Positions 10,914 through 20,830 of a stretch of 64,000 nucleotides of DNA are shown here, piece after piece (the first letter of the stretch is position 1; each line of letters opens with the position of its first letter). The translations under genes were made by a program, and so were the position numbers. The notes beneath the pieces were generated by a model. It saw nothing but the letters and a program-made list of their open reading frames with translations, did no database searches and was not told the origin of the DNA. The DNA lies in contig CAVQEJ010000003.1 in assembly GCA_963711505.1 (NCBI GenBank), positions 1,488,001-1,552,000 on the forward strand. The letters run 5' to 3'. The DNA comes from JAGWRA01 sp963711505 (GTDB taxonomy: Bacteria; Acidobacteriota; Vicinamibacteria; Vicinamibacterales; CAVVIG01).

Positions 10914-11162
10914 GCGTCAGTTCCGCGTGGGGGTGTGGCCCCACGCGCCCTGAAGAATACTTCGCCGCAGGCCATGCCGAGCCCGAGGACATGTGAATCC
11001 GAGGGCGAGGCATCGGCGTCAGTTCCGCGTGGGGGTGGGGCCCCACGCGCCCTGAAGAATACTTCGCCGAAGGCCATGCCGAGCCCGAGGACATGTGAAT
11101 CCGAGGGCGAGGCATCAGCGTCAGTTCCGCGTGGGGGTGGGGCCCCACGCGCACTGAAGAAT
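10914..11162. repeat. 102-bp tandem direct repeat, about 2.4 copies
   Basis: Copies start at 10914, 11016 and 11118 (partial, to about 11162) and differ at only a few positions. Each contains a perfect-looking hairpin, CGCGTGGGG / CCCCACGCG. A related hairpin, GCCTGGGG / CCCCAGGC, lies just outside at about 10824-10846. The unit length is a multiple of three, so all frames stay open and give a spurious 34-residue repeat. Confidence 0.9.
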
Positions 11163-11177
11163 GAGTATCATAGCCGC

Positions 11178-11399
11178 ATGTTGAAAGGTTCCCGCGAAGC
11201 GATCCTTCGCAAGGTGCAGCCGGTAAGCATCCACGGCCAGCTCTCGCTCGACATCTACTTCTCCGATCCCGAGGACCCGGACGGGCAGGTCCAGGTCGCC
11301 AGAGTCGGCTCGGAAGCCGTGCCGCGTCATCTCGAACCCGGCGATCCCATCCTGCTCGAATACCTGGTCGGCGTCGTCACCGCCGTGAAGCGACGTTGA
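11178..11399 (+). CDS. Small hypothetical protein
   Basis: 73 residues starting at the ATG at 11178, just after the 102-bp repeat array. The composition is that of a real GC-rich coding sequence: it begins MLKGSREAILRKVQ, then QLSLDIYFSDPEDPDG and VPRHLEPGDPILLEYLVG. No membrane segment, cysteine motif or known domain is visible. The charged DPEDPDGQ loop followed by short beta-like stretches suggests a small beta-rich fold. Function not recognised. It converges on the hydrolase gene at 11403. Confidence 0.6.
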   Translation: MLKGSREAILRKVQPVSIHGQLSLDIYFSDPEDPDGQVQVARVGSEAVPRHLEPGDPILLEYLVGVVTAVKRR

Positions 11400-11402
11400 G
11401 CG

Positions 11403-12194
11403 TCACTTCGCCGGCCGGTGCTCGCCCATCCAGACGAGCCCCTGCAGCACCTGGTCTCGCAGCTCTCCCAGCTTGTCGGTGAACCGGTGGTTCGCCGCGT
11501 CGATCAGCACGAGGTGGCTCGGCGGGCCCGCCTTGTCCCGGAACATCTCGTAGTCGGCCTTCGGCACGTACTCGTCCTTCGTCGACTGGATCATCCAGAG
11601 CGGCACGGGTGAGACCGCCGCGATGTAGTCGCCGGGCGCGAACGACGGCTCGTGGGCGTCGGTCTTGGTCAGCCACGTCGTGAAGTCGGACCACCGCCAG
11701 GCGATCTCGGCCTCCGCCGGCAGCCCCATCGTCATCACGCCGTCGATCCAGTCGTGGTTGGCCGGCAGCGCGGCCGCCAGCACGGCCAGCGCCGCCCCTT
11801 CCGACACGCCCGCGACGACCACCGGCGACGGCAGCAGGCCGCGTCCCTTCAGGAAGTCCGCCAGCGCGTGGAAGTCCTGCTGCACCTGTTCGGGCGTCAG
11901 GTGCGTCGCCTTCCCCGTGAACGCCGACAGGTACTGCCGCACGTTGATCCCGATGACGACGTAGCCGTCCGGCGCGAGGAACTTCGACAGGTCGACCGCC
12001 AGTCCGACCCAGCCGACGTCGCCGCTGCCCATGAAGACCGTGCCCTTCGGCGTCCCGGCGGGCCGGTAGACGCTCAGCTCCATCTGCTTCCCGCGGACCG
12101 GGAAGACGACCCGCTCCTCCTTCACCTGGGCGGCAGCGGGCCGCAGTCCGCCGAGCACGAGCACCAGCGCCACCAGGACTGCCCGCTTCATCAC
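11403..12194 (-). CDS. Secreted alpha/beta hydrolase, AcvB/VirJ-like
   Basis: 263 residues with an N-terminal signal peptide (LVALVLVLGGLRPAAAQ). The GSGDVGWVGL stretch followed by YVVIGINVRQYLSAF matches the first half of the AcvB/VirJ family pattern, and the nucleophile elbow is GVSEGAA (G-x-S-x-G). A C-terminal histidine in DAANHRF could complete the triad. Agrobacterium AcvB is known to hydrolyse lysyl-phosphatidylglycerol in the periplasm; carrying that activity over to this protein is inference. It follows a related gene with a 4-bp overlap, so the two are likely a duplicated pair in one operon. Confidence 0.75.
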   Translation of the reverse strand: MMKRAVLVALVLVLGGLRPAAAQVKEERVVFPVRGKQMELSVYRPAGTPKGTVFMGSGDVGWVGLAVDLSKFLAPDGYVVIGINVRQYLSAFTGKATHLTPEQVQQDFHALADFLKGRGLLPSPVVVAGVSEGAALAVLAAALPANHDWIDGVMTMGLPAEAEIAWRWSDFTTWLTKTDAHEPSFAPGDYIAAVSPVPLWMIQSTKDEYVPKADYEMFRDKAGPPSHLVLIDAANHRFTDKLGELRDQVLQGLVWMGEHRPAK

Positions 12195-13051
12195 TCCCCC
12201 GTTCCCCGTGCGGCGATCGGGCGCGGCACGTGCACGATCCAGTTCAAGGACGATTCCATCTGCGCGTACATCTCGTCACGCGCGCCGCCGAAGCTGTGGT
12301 CGCGGGCCTCGATGGCGTGGAACTGCCGGTACGTCGAGTCGGGTCCGAACAGCGCGCGCGCCTGCGCGGCGGGCAGGTAGTTGTCGTTGGTCGACTGGAC
12401 CACCGACACCGGCAGCGTTCCGATCTGCGGCAGGTACTCGTAGAGCTGCACCATCACCATCGCCTGGGCCTGCTCCTGCTCCGGCGTCGGCCGGCGGCGG
12501 AACCGGAAGCGGCGGTGCCGGACGTACTCCTCTTCCTTCGTCAGCGCCACGGCCAGCACGCCGGCCAGTTCCGGCTGCAGCATCGGCTGGCCGGCAGCCA
12601 CCACCGAGATGTCCGCCCCGCGCGACACGCCCACGAGGACGGTCGGCGTGCGCTCGGGCAGGCCGAGCGCCTCCTTCACCGTCGCAATCATCCGCCCGTA
12701 GTCGCGCGCCAGCTTCGCGGGCGTCGTCGTGTCGGAGTCGCCGCCGAGATGCTTCAGGTAATCGGGGGCGCTGAACCCCGCCAGCGGGTAGCCCAGCTGC
12801 GCGAGATGGCGGAAGGTATCGAGGTCCTTGCCGCGCCAGCCGCCGTCCCCCGTCGCGTAGAGCAGCAGCGGATGCGCGGCGTCGAGGCGGCACGGCCGCA
12901 CGAGGTGCATGACCAGCGAATGGCCGTAGAAGACGATCGACCGGTTGAACCGCACCGGGGCATCCGGCACGAGCGGCGGAGGCCCGACGACACAGCCCCA
13001 GGCCAGTGCCGCCGATGCGAGCCCCAGCGCCATCCGAGCGACTCGTCCCAC
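12191..13051 (-). CDS. Lipoprotein alpha/beta hydrolase, AcvB/VirJ-like
   Basis: 286 residues. The N-terminus ends in a lipobox (ALAWGC), so it is probably anchored to a membrane facing the periplasm. ATGDGGWRGKDLDTF and YPLAGFSAPDYL correspond to the family's GDGGW region, and GVSRGAD is the serine elbow; DHSF near the C-terminus could supply the histidine. Related to the downstream gene, which it overlaps by 4 bp (ATGA). The pair converges with nothing upstream and is 15 bp from the PPIase gene, so it may belong to the same transcript as pgsA and the PPIase. Confidence 0.75.
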   Translation of the reverse strand: MGRVARMALGLASAALAWGCVVGPPPLVPDAPVRFNRSIVFYGHSLVMHLVRPCRLDAAHPLLLYATGDGGWRGKDLDTFRHLAQLGYPLAGFSAPDYLKHLGGDSDTTTPAKLARDYGRMIATVKEALGLPERTPTVLVGVSRGADISVVAAGQPMLQPELAGVLAVALTKEEEYVRHRRFRFRRRPTPEQEQAQAMVMVQLYEYLPQIGTLPVSVVQSTNDNYLPAAQARALFGPDSTYRQFHAIEARDHSFGGARDEMYAQMESSLNWIVHVPRPIAARGTGE

Positions 13052-13066
13052 GGGTCCTTCCGTCCG

Positions 13067-14198
13067 CTACTGCGGGATCTGCTCCAGCCGCACCGTCTTC
13101 AGCACGATCGGCGTCACGGGAGCCTCGCCGTTCACCGGCGTGGCGTCGATGGCGTCGACGACGGTCATCCCGTCGAGCACGCGCCCGAACGCCGCGTACT
13201 TGCCGTCGAGCGCCGCCGAGTCGTCGCCCGTGCAGATGAAGAACGACGTCGTCGCGCTGCCCGGGTCGTCCCCGTGCGCCATCGACACGATCCCCTTCAC
13301 GTGGCGCACGTCGCTGAACTCGGGCGCCAGCCGGTGCACGCGCGCCTGCTGCCCGGCCGTGAGCCCCGTCGCCCGGCTGCCGATCGACCCGGTCTGGACG
13401 ACGAAGCCCTTCACGACGCGGTGGAAGCGCATGTCATCGAAGACGCCCGCCTGAGCCAGCCGCAGGAAGTTCCGGACCGTCTCGGGCGCCTTGTCCGGCA
13501 TGAACCCGATCGTGATCGGTCCCAGGCTCGTGTCGAGCACGGCGCGATACCGGGCCATCTCCGCCGCGCTCATCGTCGCGAACGGATCCGGCAGCGGCGG
13601 CGGCTTGTCCCGGATGGTGATCGTCCGGATCACCACCCGCTCGGTCGTCCGCCCCTGCGCGTCGGTCGGCGTCTCCGAGATCTTCTGGACGACGTCCATG
13701 CCTTCGACGACCTGTCCGAAGGTCGAGAAGGGCCCCTTCAGGCCCGGCTGGTCGGCCACGCAGATGAAGAACTGCGAGCCGCTGCTGTCGGCCCGGCCCG
13801 GAATCGTGATGGCCGAGACCGTGCCGCGCGTCTGCGGCGTGGCGGTCAGCTCGTCCTTCAGCTGGTTCAGCCCGCCGGTGCCGTACTCGCCCGGCTTCGC
13901 CGGGTCCTTCGTCAGGGGATCGCCGCCCTGCACGATGCCGTCGCGGACCACGCGGTGAAAGGTCGTGCCGTCGAGCGTGCCGTCCTCGGCGAGCTTGATG
14001 AAATAGCCGACGTGGTTCGGCGCCAGGTCGGGCCGCAGATCGACGACGAACGTCCCGTCGCTGGTCTCGACCACGGCCTGCTTGTTCTGCATCTGCGCCG
14101 CCGTCAGCGGCGTGGCGAACGGCTTCGGGGCCTGGGCGAAGGCGACCGCCGCGGTGAGCAGCAGCGCGAGGGCCGGCGGCGCGGCACGGCGCAGAGGA

Positions 14199-14206
<8 letters not shown>
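13067..14206 (-). CDS. Secreted peptidyl-prolyl isomerase with two cyclophilin domains
   Basis: 379 residues: signal peptide (ALALLLTAAVAFAQ), then two tandem cyclophilin-type domains, roughly residues 40-205 and 215-375. Domain one shows FIKLAEDGTLDGTTFHRVV, GGDP and SGSQFFICV; domain two shows FLRLAQAGVFDDMRFHRVV, VQTG and ATTSFFICTG. The F-H-R and Q/S-FFI residues are the prolyl-isomerase active-site positions; the second domain has SFF in place of QFF. Single-domain cyclophilins are usual, so the tandem arrangement is uncommon. The start overlaps the pgsA stop by 8 bp. Confidence 0.9.
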
Positions 14207-14765
<559 letters not shown>

Positions 14766-14781
14766 GTCCACCTCCTCCCGA

Positions 14782-16172
14782 TCAGCGTCCCGCCTGCCCC
14801 GCCCCCATGCCCGCCAGCTTCTCGACGCGGTCGAGCGCCGCAATCGCCTGCGCGCCCGTCACGGCCTGTCCGAGCCGGAACGTGCCGTCGCCCTCCAGCG
14901 GCAGCACGCCGGCCGCCACGACGAGCGACACCGCCGGATAGCTCAGATGCTGCGGCGGCACGTCGCGGATCGGCTGGTGCCGCGCCGCCCACTGCCGTGC
15001 CAGCGCCGGCTGGCGGCCCTCGATCAGGTGCAGCAGCCGGCTGAGCACGGTCGCGAAGTCGCCGCGCGAGATCACCGCGCCGGGCTGGAACGCGTGGTTC
15101 GGATAGGGCGGCATGATGCCGGCCCGGGCCACCGCCATGATCCACGACGAGGCCCACGAGCCGCGGGCGTCGGTAATGAGCACCGCCCCGGCCGACGGCG
15201 CCGCCCGCACGAGTTCCGGCAGCCGCACGCCGATGAGCGCCGCCAGGTCGGCCCGCGTGATCCGTGCCTCCTCGGGGATCGCCCGGGTACTGCACCGGCA
15301 GCCGCGCGACTTCGAACCGGGCCTCGGCTTCGTGCAGCCGCTTCTCCAGTTCGGGGCCCGGATCGGCATCGTACGCCTTCCGGAACGCCGATACGGCCTC
15401 GCTCAGCTTCCCCTCCTGCTCGAGGATGCCGCCGATCTGTTCCCAGGCGTGGGCATCGGCCGCGTCGAGCTTGACGGCCTCGCGGAACCGCTCGAGCGCC
15501 TGCGCCGTCGCGCCCCGCTTCAGCTCGAGATCCCCCAGCTCCCGGTACAGGAACGGGCTCTCGGGCGAGGCCGCCAGCGCCTGGCGATAGTCGCGCATCG
15601 CCTCGTCATACCGTCCGGCGGCCGCCGCCTTCCGGGCGGCATCGATCGTCTGCTGCAGGTCGCGGAACTGCAGCACGGCGATCTGCCGGCGGACGGCCGC
15701 CAGCGACGGATCGGCGGCCAGCGCCGCCTGGTAGCTCTTCAATGCCGCCTGGTCCTGCCGGAGCGCGACGTGCGCCTGTGCCTGCCCGACCAGCGCCGGC
15801 ACGTAGCGCGCGTCGGCCTGCAGCGCCCGTCCGAACCAGCCGAGCGCGCCATTCGGGTCGTGCCGCGCCAGGGCCACGTCACCCAGCCCGGTGTCGGCGG
15901 GATAGAACGCCGGCGCCTGCTTGAGCGCCGCGGCGAACTCGCGCCCGGCGTTCTGGAGATCGCCGGCCTGCAGGAAGCGCCAGCCGCGGCTGTGGTGCAC
16001 GGCCGCCTGCGGCGCCGAGAGCGCTGCCGGCACCTCCGGGAACAGATAGTCGGGATACTGCGGCGTACCGGGCGACGGCAGCGGCACCACCTTCGGCGCG
16101 CAGGCCGAGACGGCGAGCAGGCCGGCGGTCGCGATCCAGCCGCAGCAGGCGGCGGGAAGCCCGGTTACGCAC
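14782..16172 (-). CDS. TPR lipoprotein with C-terminal S-layer-homology-type domains, two frameshifts
   Basis: About 463 residues. GTG at 16172 overlaps the hflX stop (GTGCGTAA). After removing one base near 16136 the N-terminus is a lipoprotein signal ending LLAVSAC. Five or more tetratricopeptide repeats follow (for example ALGWFGRALQADARYVPAL, EAMRDYRQALAASPESPFL). A second extra base near 15285 separates these from a C-terminal region with ITRADLAALIGVRLPEL and ISRGDFATVLSRLL, the helix pattern of SLH domains, which bind cell-wall polymers. A periplasmic scaffold role is likely. It may be co-transcribed with hflX upstream and pgsA downstream. Confidence 0.8.
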
Positions 16173-17482
16173 GAGGCCCTCCCGTGCGCCGCCGTCGCCG
16201 CGGAGCCTTGTCGCTCCCGGCCGCCGCCGTCAGCTGCTCCAGCATCCGCCGCGGCACCTCGGCCTCGACCACCATCTGGCCGTTTCGTGTCTCCTGCGTC
16301 AGTACCCGTCCGATCCGGTACACGTGCGCCATCCGCTCACGGTCCTCCTCGACATCCGGATTGAATTCGAGCACGACCCGTTGCGTGTCCAGGGCCACCC
16401 GGGCCGACATCGTCTGCCGGAGCTCGTCGAGCCCTTCGCCGGTCAGCGCCGAGATGCACAGCGCCCCCGGGTCGTGCATCAGGAGCCGCCGCCGGTCGTC
16501 GGCCGACAGCGCGTCGCACTTGTTGAACACCTGGACGAGCGGGACCTGCGCGGCGCCCACCTCGTCGAGGACCGCCCGTACAGGCGGCCATCCGCCGCTC
16601 GCGGTCCGGGCTGGCCGCGTCGATGACGTGCAGGATGAGATCGGCCTCGGCCACCTCTTCCAGCGTGGCGCGGAACGCCGCCACCAGCGTATGCGGCAGC
16701 CGGTCGATGAAGCCGACCGTGTCCGACACCAGCAGCGTGCGGCGGTCGGGCAGGCGGACCTTGCGCACGACCGTATCCAGCGTGACGAACAGCGCGTCCG
16801 AGGCCTGCGCCGTCGCGCCGGTGAGGGCGTTGAACAGCGTCGTCTTCCCGGCGTTGGTGTAGCCGACCAGCGCGACCGTCGGCACCGAGGCCTTGTGGCG
16901 CCGCTCGCGCAGCTGCCCGCGCCGGCGCCGGATCTGATCGAGATCGCCGGCGACCGCGTGAATCCGCTGGCGGATCCGCCGCCGGTCGGTCTCGAGCTTC
17001 GTCTCGCCGGGGCCGCGCGTGCCGATGCCGCCGCCCAGCCGCGACAGCATGGTGCCCGTGCCGGCCAGCCGCGGCAGCAGGTAGCGGAGCTGGGCCAGCT
17101 CGACCTGCCCCTTGCCTTCCCGCGTCCGGGCGCGCCGCGCGAAGATGTCGAGAATGAGCTGCGTCCGGTCGATCACCCGGCGCCCGAGCGCCGATTCCAT
17201 GTGACGCAGCTGCGCGGGCGTCAGCTCGTGGTCGACGATGACCAGGTCGACGCCGGTCTCGGCGCAGGCCGCGGCGAGCGTCTGGATCCGGCCACGGCCG
17301 AGGAACGTGGCGGGATCGGGAGCGTCCCGCTCCTGGAGGGCCGACAGCACGACCTGCGCCCCGGCCGCCCGCGCCAGCCCGCCGAGCTCCCCGAGCGCCT
17401 GCTCCTCGGCGGCGCGGTGCCCGCGCGCGGCAATGCCCGCCAGCGCCGCCCGCTCGCGACCGACCGGGGGCGTGCCCCTCAT
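16165..17482 (-). CDS. hflX: GTPase HflX, frameshifted
   Basis: Ribosome-splitting GTPase of the Obg-HflX group. About 438 residues when corrected. The HflX-specific GGGIGTRGPGETKLE precedes the G domain: G1 GYTNAGKTTLF, switch T in FVTLDTVVR, G3 DTVGFI, G4 NKCD, G5 SALTG. One extra base near 16581 (gcctgtacgg for gccgtacgg) splits the G domain between DRERRMAA and VRAVLDEVG. Start taken at ATG 17482; the frame is open further but would run into the tsaC end. Downstream lies the TPR lipoprotein with overlapping codons. Confidence 0.93.
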
Positions 17483-17564
17483 ACGATGCGTTCCGGTTGA
17501 CTGCTGGCGTGGCACGTCCGGCAGGACATCATGCGGTGCGTCGGAACCCGGCATCGAGGCGGCA

Positions 17565-18209
17565 TCAGTGCGCGTCGCTCTCCTCGAGGGATTCTAGCAC
17601 GTGCTCCCACGGGATGGCGCCGGCACGCACGAGCACCGGCTCGGCGCCCGTGACGTCGACGATCGTCGACGGCGGCCCTCCCGGCGCCGGGCCGGCGTCG
17701 AGCAGCAGCGACAGGCTCTCGTCGAGGCGCGCGCGTACCTCGTCGGCGGTGGCCGCCGGCGGCTGGCCGCTGCGGTTCGCGCTGGTGGCGGTCAGCGGCC
17801 GCCCGACCATCCGGCACAGCGCCCGCGCCGCCGCGTGCGCCGGCACGCGCACGGCCACGCGCCCCGTCCCGCCGTGCACGCCGGGCACGACGAACGGTCC
17901 GGCTTCGATGATCAGCGACAGCGGGCCGGGCCACCAGCGGGCGGCCAGACGGGGGCCGAAGCCCGGTAGCGGGCCGATGTGCGCCGCGATCTGCTCCGCG
18001 TCGGCTGCGATGAGCGGCACCGCCCGGTCGCCGGGACGGCCTTTGATGTCGAACAGCCGGACGATCGCATTCGCGTTGGTCGGATCGGCGAGCAGCCCGT
18101 ACAGCGTGTCGGTGGCGCAGGCGATCACGCCTCCGCGTTCGATAATCGCCGCCGCCTGCGCGAGCGTCTCGGGATCGGGGAACTCGGGATCGATGGGTCG
18201 CACCAGCAC
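17565..18209 (-). CDS. tsaC: L-threonylcarbamoyladenylate synthase (Sua5/YrdC/TsaC)
   Basis: Makes threonylcarbamoyl-AMP for the t6A37 tRNA modification, in the cytosol. About 214 residues from GTG 18209 (VLVRPIDPEF); no ATG is available in a sensible place. The YrdC fold signature is visible: GGVIACATDTLYGLLADP, the basic FDIKGRPGDRAVPL that binds ATP/bicarbonate, WWPGPLSLI and TATSANRSGQPP. It is upstream of hflX on the same strand, separated by 82 bp. Length fits TsaC-type proteins without the C-terminal Sua5 domain. Confidence 0.92.
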   Translation of the reverse strand: MLVRPIDPEFPDPETLAQAAAIIERGGVIACATDTLYGLLADPTNANAIVRLFDIKGRPGDRAVPLIAADAEQIAAHIGPLPGFGPRLAARWWPGPLSLIIEAGPFVVPGVHGGTGRVAVRVPAHAAARALCRMVGRPLTATSANRSGQPPAATADEVRARLDESLSLLLDAGPAPGGPPSTIVDVTGAEPVLVRAGAIPWEHVLESLEESDAH

Positions 18210-18260
18210 GCGCCTATTATGCGGCAAGCGGCGGCGCGGCGGGGAGATGTCGAGGGTTGT

Positions 18261-18476
18261 AACGGAGAACGCGGAACGTGGAACGGAGAACGAAGCGGGC
18301 CCGCACGCGGGCCCGCGAGCAGTCAGTGAGGGCCGCCGCGCCGCACGAGGCGGCCTGGCACCGCAGGGCGCCCGACGAGGGTCGGCGCCGGCGGGCAAGC
18401 GGCGCGAACGGAACGGAGCGAGCCGCGCGAGGCGAGCGATGCAGTGAGCCGGGTGTGGGGCAGCGCCCCACGTAAT
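18261..18476. repeat. Heptamer array followed by GC-rich palindromic repeats
   Basis: AACGGAG, AACGCGG, AACGTGG, AACGGAG, AACGAAG form five 7-bp units at 18261-18295. The following CGGGCCCGCACGCGGGCCCG is an inverted repeat, and GTGGGG/CCCCAC at about 18455-18470 forms another. The region between tsaC and glpX holds no convincing gene. A similar arrangement of GCGGGCCC palindrome and GGGGCAG block recurs near 34800-34850. Confidence 0.7.
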
Positions 18477-18477
18477 C

Positions 18478-19482
18478 CTAGAACCGCACCTTCACGTCGC
18501 CGTCGTGGACGTGGATGCTGTCGACGAAGCGGATCTGGTGCGGGTTGTTCTGCATGATGACCGAACTGGTCCGCGTGCCGTCGCCGAAGAACCGGACGCC
18601 CTTCATCAGCACGCCGTCGGTCACGCCGGTCGCCGCGAAGATGATCGAATCGCCCGGCGCCAGGTCCTTCGAGGTATAGATCCGCTTCGTGTCGGTGATC
18701 CCCATCGCCCGGCAGCGTTCCTGGTGCTCCGGCTTGGTGACGACCAGCCGCGCGTAGATCTCGCCGTGCAGGCAGCGCATGGCCGCCGCCGTCAGCACGC
18801 CTTCCGGCGCGCCGCCGGTCCCCATCACCGCGTGCACGCCGCTCCCCACCACGGCCGCCGAGATGCCGGCCGACAGGTCGCCGTCGCCAATCAGGCGGAT
18901 CCGGGCGCCGGTCGCCCGGATGTCGGCAATCAGCTTCTCGTGCCGCGGCCGCTCGAGGACGACGACGACGAGGTCGTCGATGTCGCGGTCGAGGCTCGCC
19001 GCAATCGCCTTCAGGTTCTCCGACACCGGCGCGTCGAGGCTCACCTTCCCCTTCGAGCTGGGGCCGACGACGAGCTTCTCCATGTACACGTCGGGCGCGT
19101 GCAGCAGCCCACCGTGGTCGGCCGCGGCCAGCACGGCGATGGCGTTGTTGGCCCCGGTCGCACAGAGGTTGGTCCCTTCCAGCGGATCGACCGCGATGTC
19201 GATCTTCGGGAGACCGGCCGGTGCCTTCGTCCCGGCCGCGTTGGCGAGGCCGACCTTCTCGCCGATGTAGAGCATCGGCGCCTCGTCGCGCTCGCCCTCG
19301 CCGATGACGATCCTGCCGTCGATCCGGACCGTGTCGAGCACCTGCCGCATCGCCTCGACGGCCACCTGATCGGAGTGATGCCGCTCGCCCTGCCCCATCG
19401 TGTGGGCGCAGGCGATCGCCGCCTGCTCGACCACCCGCAGGAACTCCAGCGACAGTGCCGTGGAATCCGCCATGGACGCCAT
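18478..19482 (-). CDS. glpX: Class II fructose-1,6-bisphosphatase
   Basis: Hydrolyses fructose-1,6-bisphosphate in gluconeogenesis. 334 residues from ATG 19482, which has a GGAGGG ribosome binding site and follows the acyl-CoA dehydrogenase stop by 2 bp. The lithium-sensitive phosphatase motifs are IGEGERDEAPMLYIGE and VDPLEGTNLCA, with GTGGAPEGVLTAAA downstream, all diagnostic of GlpX over class I FBPase. The C-terminus RFVDSIHVHDGDVKVRF is intact. Co-transcription with the acyl-CoA dehydrogenase upstream is likely. Confidence 0.95.
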   Translation of the reverse strand: MASMADSTALSLEFLRVVEQAAIACAHTMGQGERHHSDQVAVEAMRQVLDTVRIDGRIVIGEGERDEAPMLYIGEKVGLANAAGTKAPAGLPKIDIAVDPLEGTNLCATGANNAIAVLAAADHGGLLHAPDVYMEKLVVGPSSKGKVSLDAPVSENLKAIAASLDRDIDDLVVVVLERPRHEKLIADIRATGARIRLIGDGDLSAGISAAVVGSGVHAVMGTGGAPEGVLTAAAMRCLHGEIYARLVVTKPEHQERCRAMGITDTKRIYTSKDLAPGDSIIFAATGVTDGVLMKGVRFFGDGTRTSSVIMQNNPHQIRFVDSIHVHDGDVKVRF

Positions 19483-19484
19483 CG

Positions 19485-20690
19485 TTACTTCCCTCCGTGC
19501 GGCGGCAGCGCGCACCGCGTCGGCCGGTCGTTCCGGTAGCCCAGGACGTAGTCGGCCTGCATCACCTTGTGGATTTCGCGCGTCCCCTCGTAGATGACCG
19601 CGCCCTTGCAGTTCCGGTAGAAGCGTCCCACCGGGTACTCGTCCGAGTAGCCGTTGGCGCCGTGCACCTGCACCGCGTCGCCGGCGGCCCGCTCCGACGC
19701 GACGGTGGCGAACCACTTCGCCAGGCCGGTCTCGCGCGTGTTGCGCTCGCCCCGGTTCTTCAGCCAGCCGGCCCGCAGCCACAGCAGCCGCGCCGCCTGG
19801 TAGTCGGATTCCATCTGCGCGATCATTTCCTTCACGAGCTGGTGCTGCCCGATCTCGACGCCGAAGGTCTTCCGCTCATTCGCATACTTGGCGCTCGCGT
19901 CACGGCACGCCCGGATGAGGCCCGTCGCACCGGCCGCCACGGTGTAGCGCCCCTGATCGAGGGCGAACATCGCGATCTTGAACCCCTCGCCCGGCCGCCC
20001 GACGACGTTCTCCTCGGGGACCTCCACCTCGTCCATCTTGAAGAAGCCGGTGTTGCCGGCGAGAATGCCCCACTTCTCCTTCAGCGTGCCGCTCGAGAAG
20101 CCCTTGAACGACCGCTCGATGATGAACGCCGAGATGCCCGACGGGTCGCGCTGCTTCTTCTTCTCCAGGTCCGACCAGGCGAACACCAGGTAGTTGTCGG
20201 CGACGTCGGCGAGCGAGATCCACATCTTCTCGCCCGTCAGCAGGTACCGATCGCCCTTCTTCACCGCGACCGTCTGCAGCCCGCGCACGTCGCTGCCGGC
20301 CGCCGGCTCGGTCAGCCCGTAGGTCGCGATCTTCGTCCCCTGGGCCTGCGGCACCAGGTAGCGCTGCTTCTGGTCCTCGGTCCCCCAGGTCAGCAGCGAC
20401 AGGCAGTTCAGCCCGGCGTGCACGGACATGACGACGCGCAGCGAGGTATCGAAGTACTCCAGCTCCTCGCTGGCGATGCCGAGACTGATGTAGTCCATCC
20501 CGGCCCCGCCGTACTCGGCCGGCACGGAGATGCCGAGCAGGCCGAGCTCGGCCATCTGCGGCAGGATCGTCGGATCGAACCGGTGCTCGCGATCGAGGTC
20601 GTGGATGCGCGGCGCGATCTCCCGCGCGCCCCACTCACGGATCGAGCGTTCCAGCAGGCGCTGTTCGTCAGTCAGGTCGAAGTCGATCAT
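19485..20690 (-). CDS. Acyl-CoA dehydrogenase
   Basis: FAD flavoprotein catalysing alpha,beta-dehydrogenation of an acyl-CoA. 401 residues from ATG 20690 (MIDFDLTDEQRLLER, the standard N-terminus). Recognisable are YGLTEPAAGSDVRGL (flavin loop), EKMWISLADVADNYLVFA, the LIRACRDASAKYANERKTFG helix region and, near the C-terminus, YEGTREIHKV with the catalytic glutamate in the position used by short-chain/butyryl-type enzymes. Chain-length specificity cannot be read. The open frame continues upstream of the ATG but adds only low-quality sequence. Confidence 0.94.
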   Translation of the reverse strand: MIDFDLTDEQRLLERSIREWGAREIAPRIHDLDREHRFDPTILPQMAELGLLGISVPAEYGGAGMDYISLGIASEELEYFDTSLRVVMSVHAGLNCLSLLTWGTEDQKQRYLVPQAQGTKIATYGLTEPAAGSDVRGLQTVAVKKGDRYLLTGEKMWISLADVADNYLVFAWSDLEKKKQRDPSGISAFIIERSFKGFSSGTLKEKWGILAGNTGFFKMDEVEVPEENVVGRPGEGFKIAMFALDQGRYTVAAGATGLIRACRDASAKYANERKTFGVEIGQHQLVKEMIAQMESDYQAARLLWLRAGWLKNRGERNTRETGLAKWFATVASERAAGDAVQVHGANGYSDEYPVGRFYRNCKGAVIYEGTREIHKVMQADYVLGYRNDRPTRCALPPHGGK

Positions 20691-20830
20691 GGTCAGGACC
20701 GGAATATGAGGATGGTTGACGGTATGGACTCCGGTGCGGCGGATGGGCGCGGCCGGAAGCCGTCTCCGCGCGGGCCCGCGGAGCGGCAAATGCTACCACA
20801 GGGCTTTCCCGAAAATCGACCGGGGCCGCC

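Noticed and set aside
10813..11154. Protein with 34-residue repeats on the minus strand
   Set aside because: It arises because the 102-bp DNA repeat is a multiple of three; codon use and context give no support for translation.
10914..11162. CRISPR-like array
   Set aside because: The copies are contiguous with no unique spacers and there are no cas genes. The 7-bp arrays likewise have no spacers.
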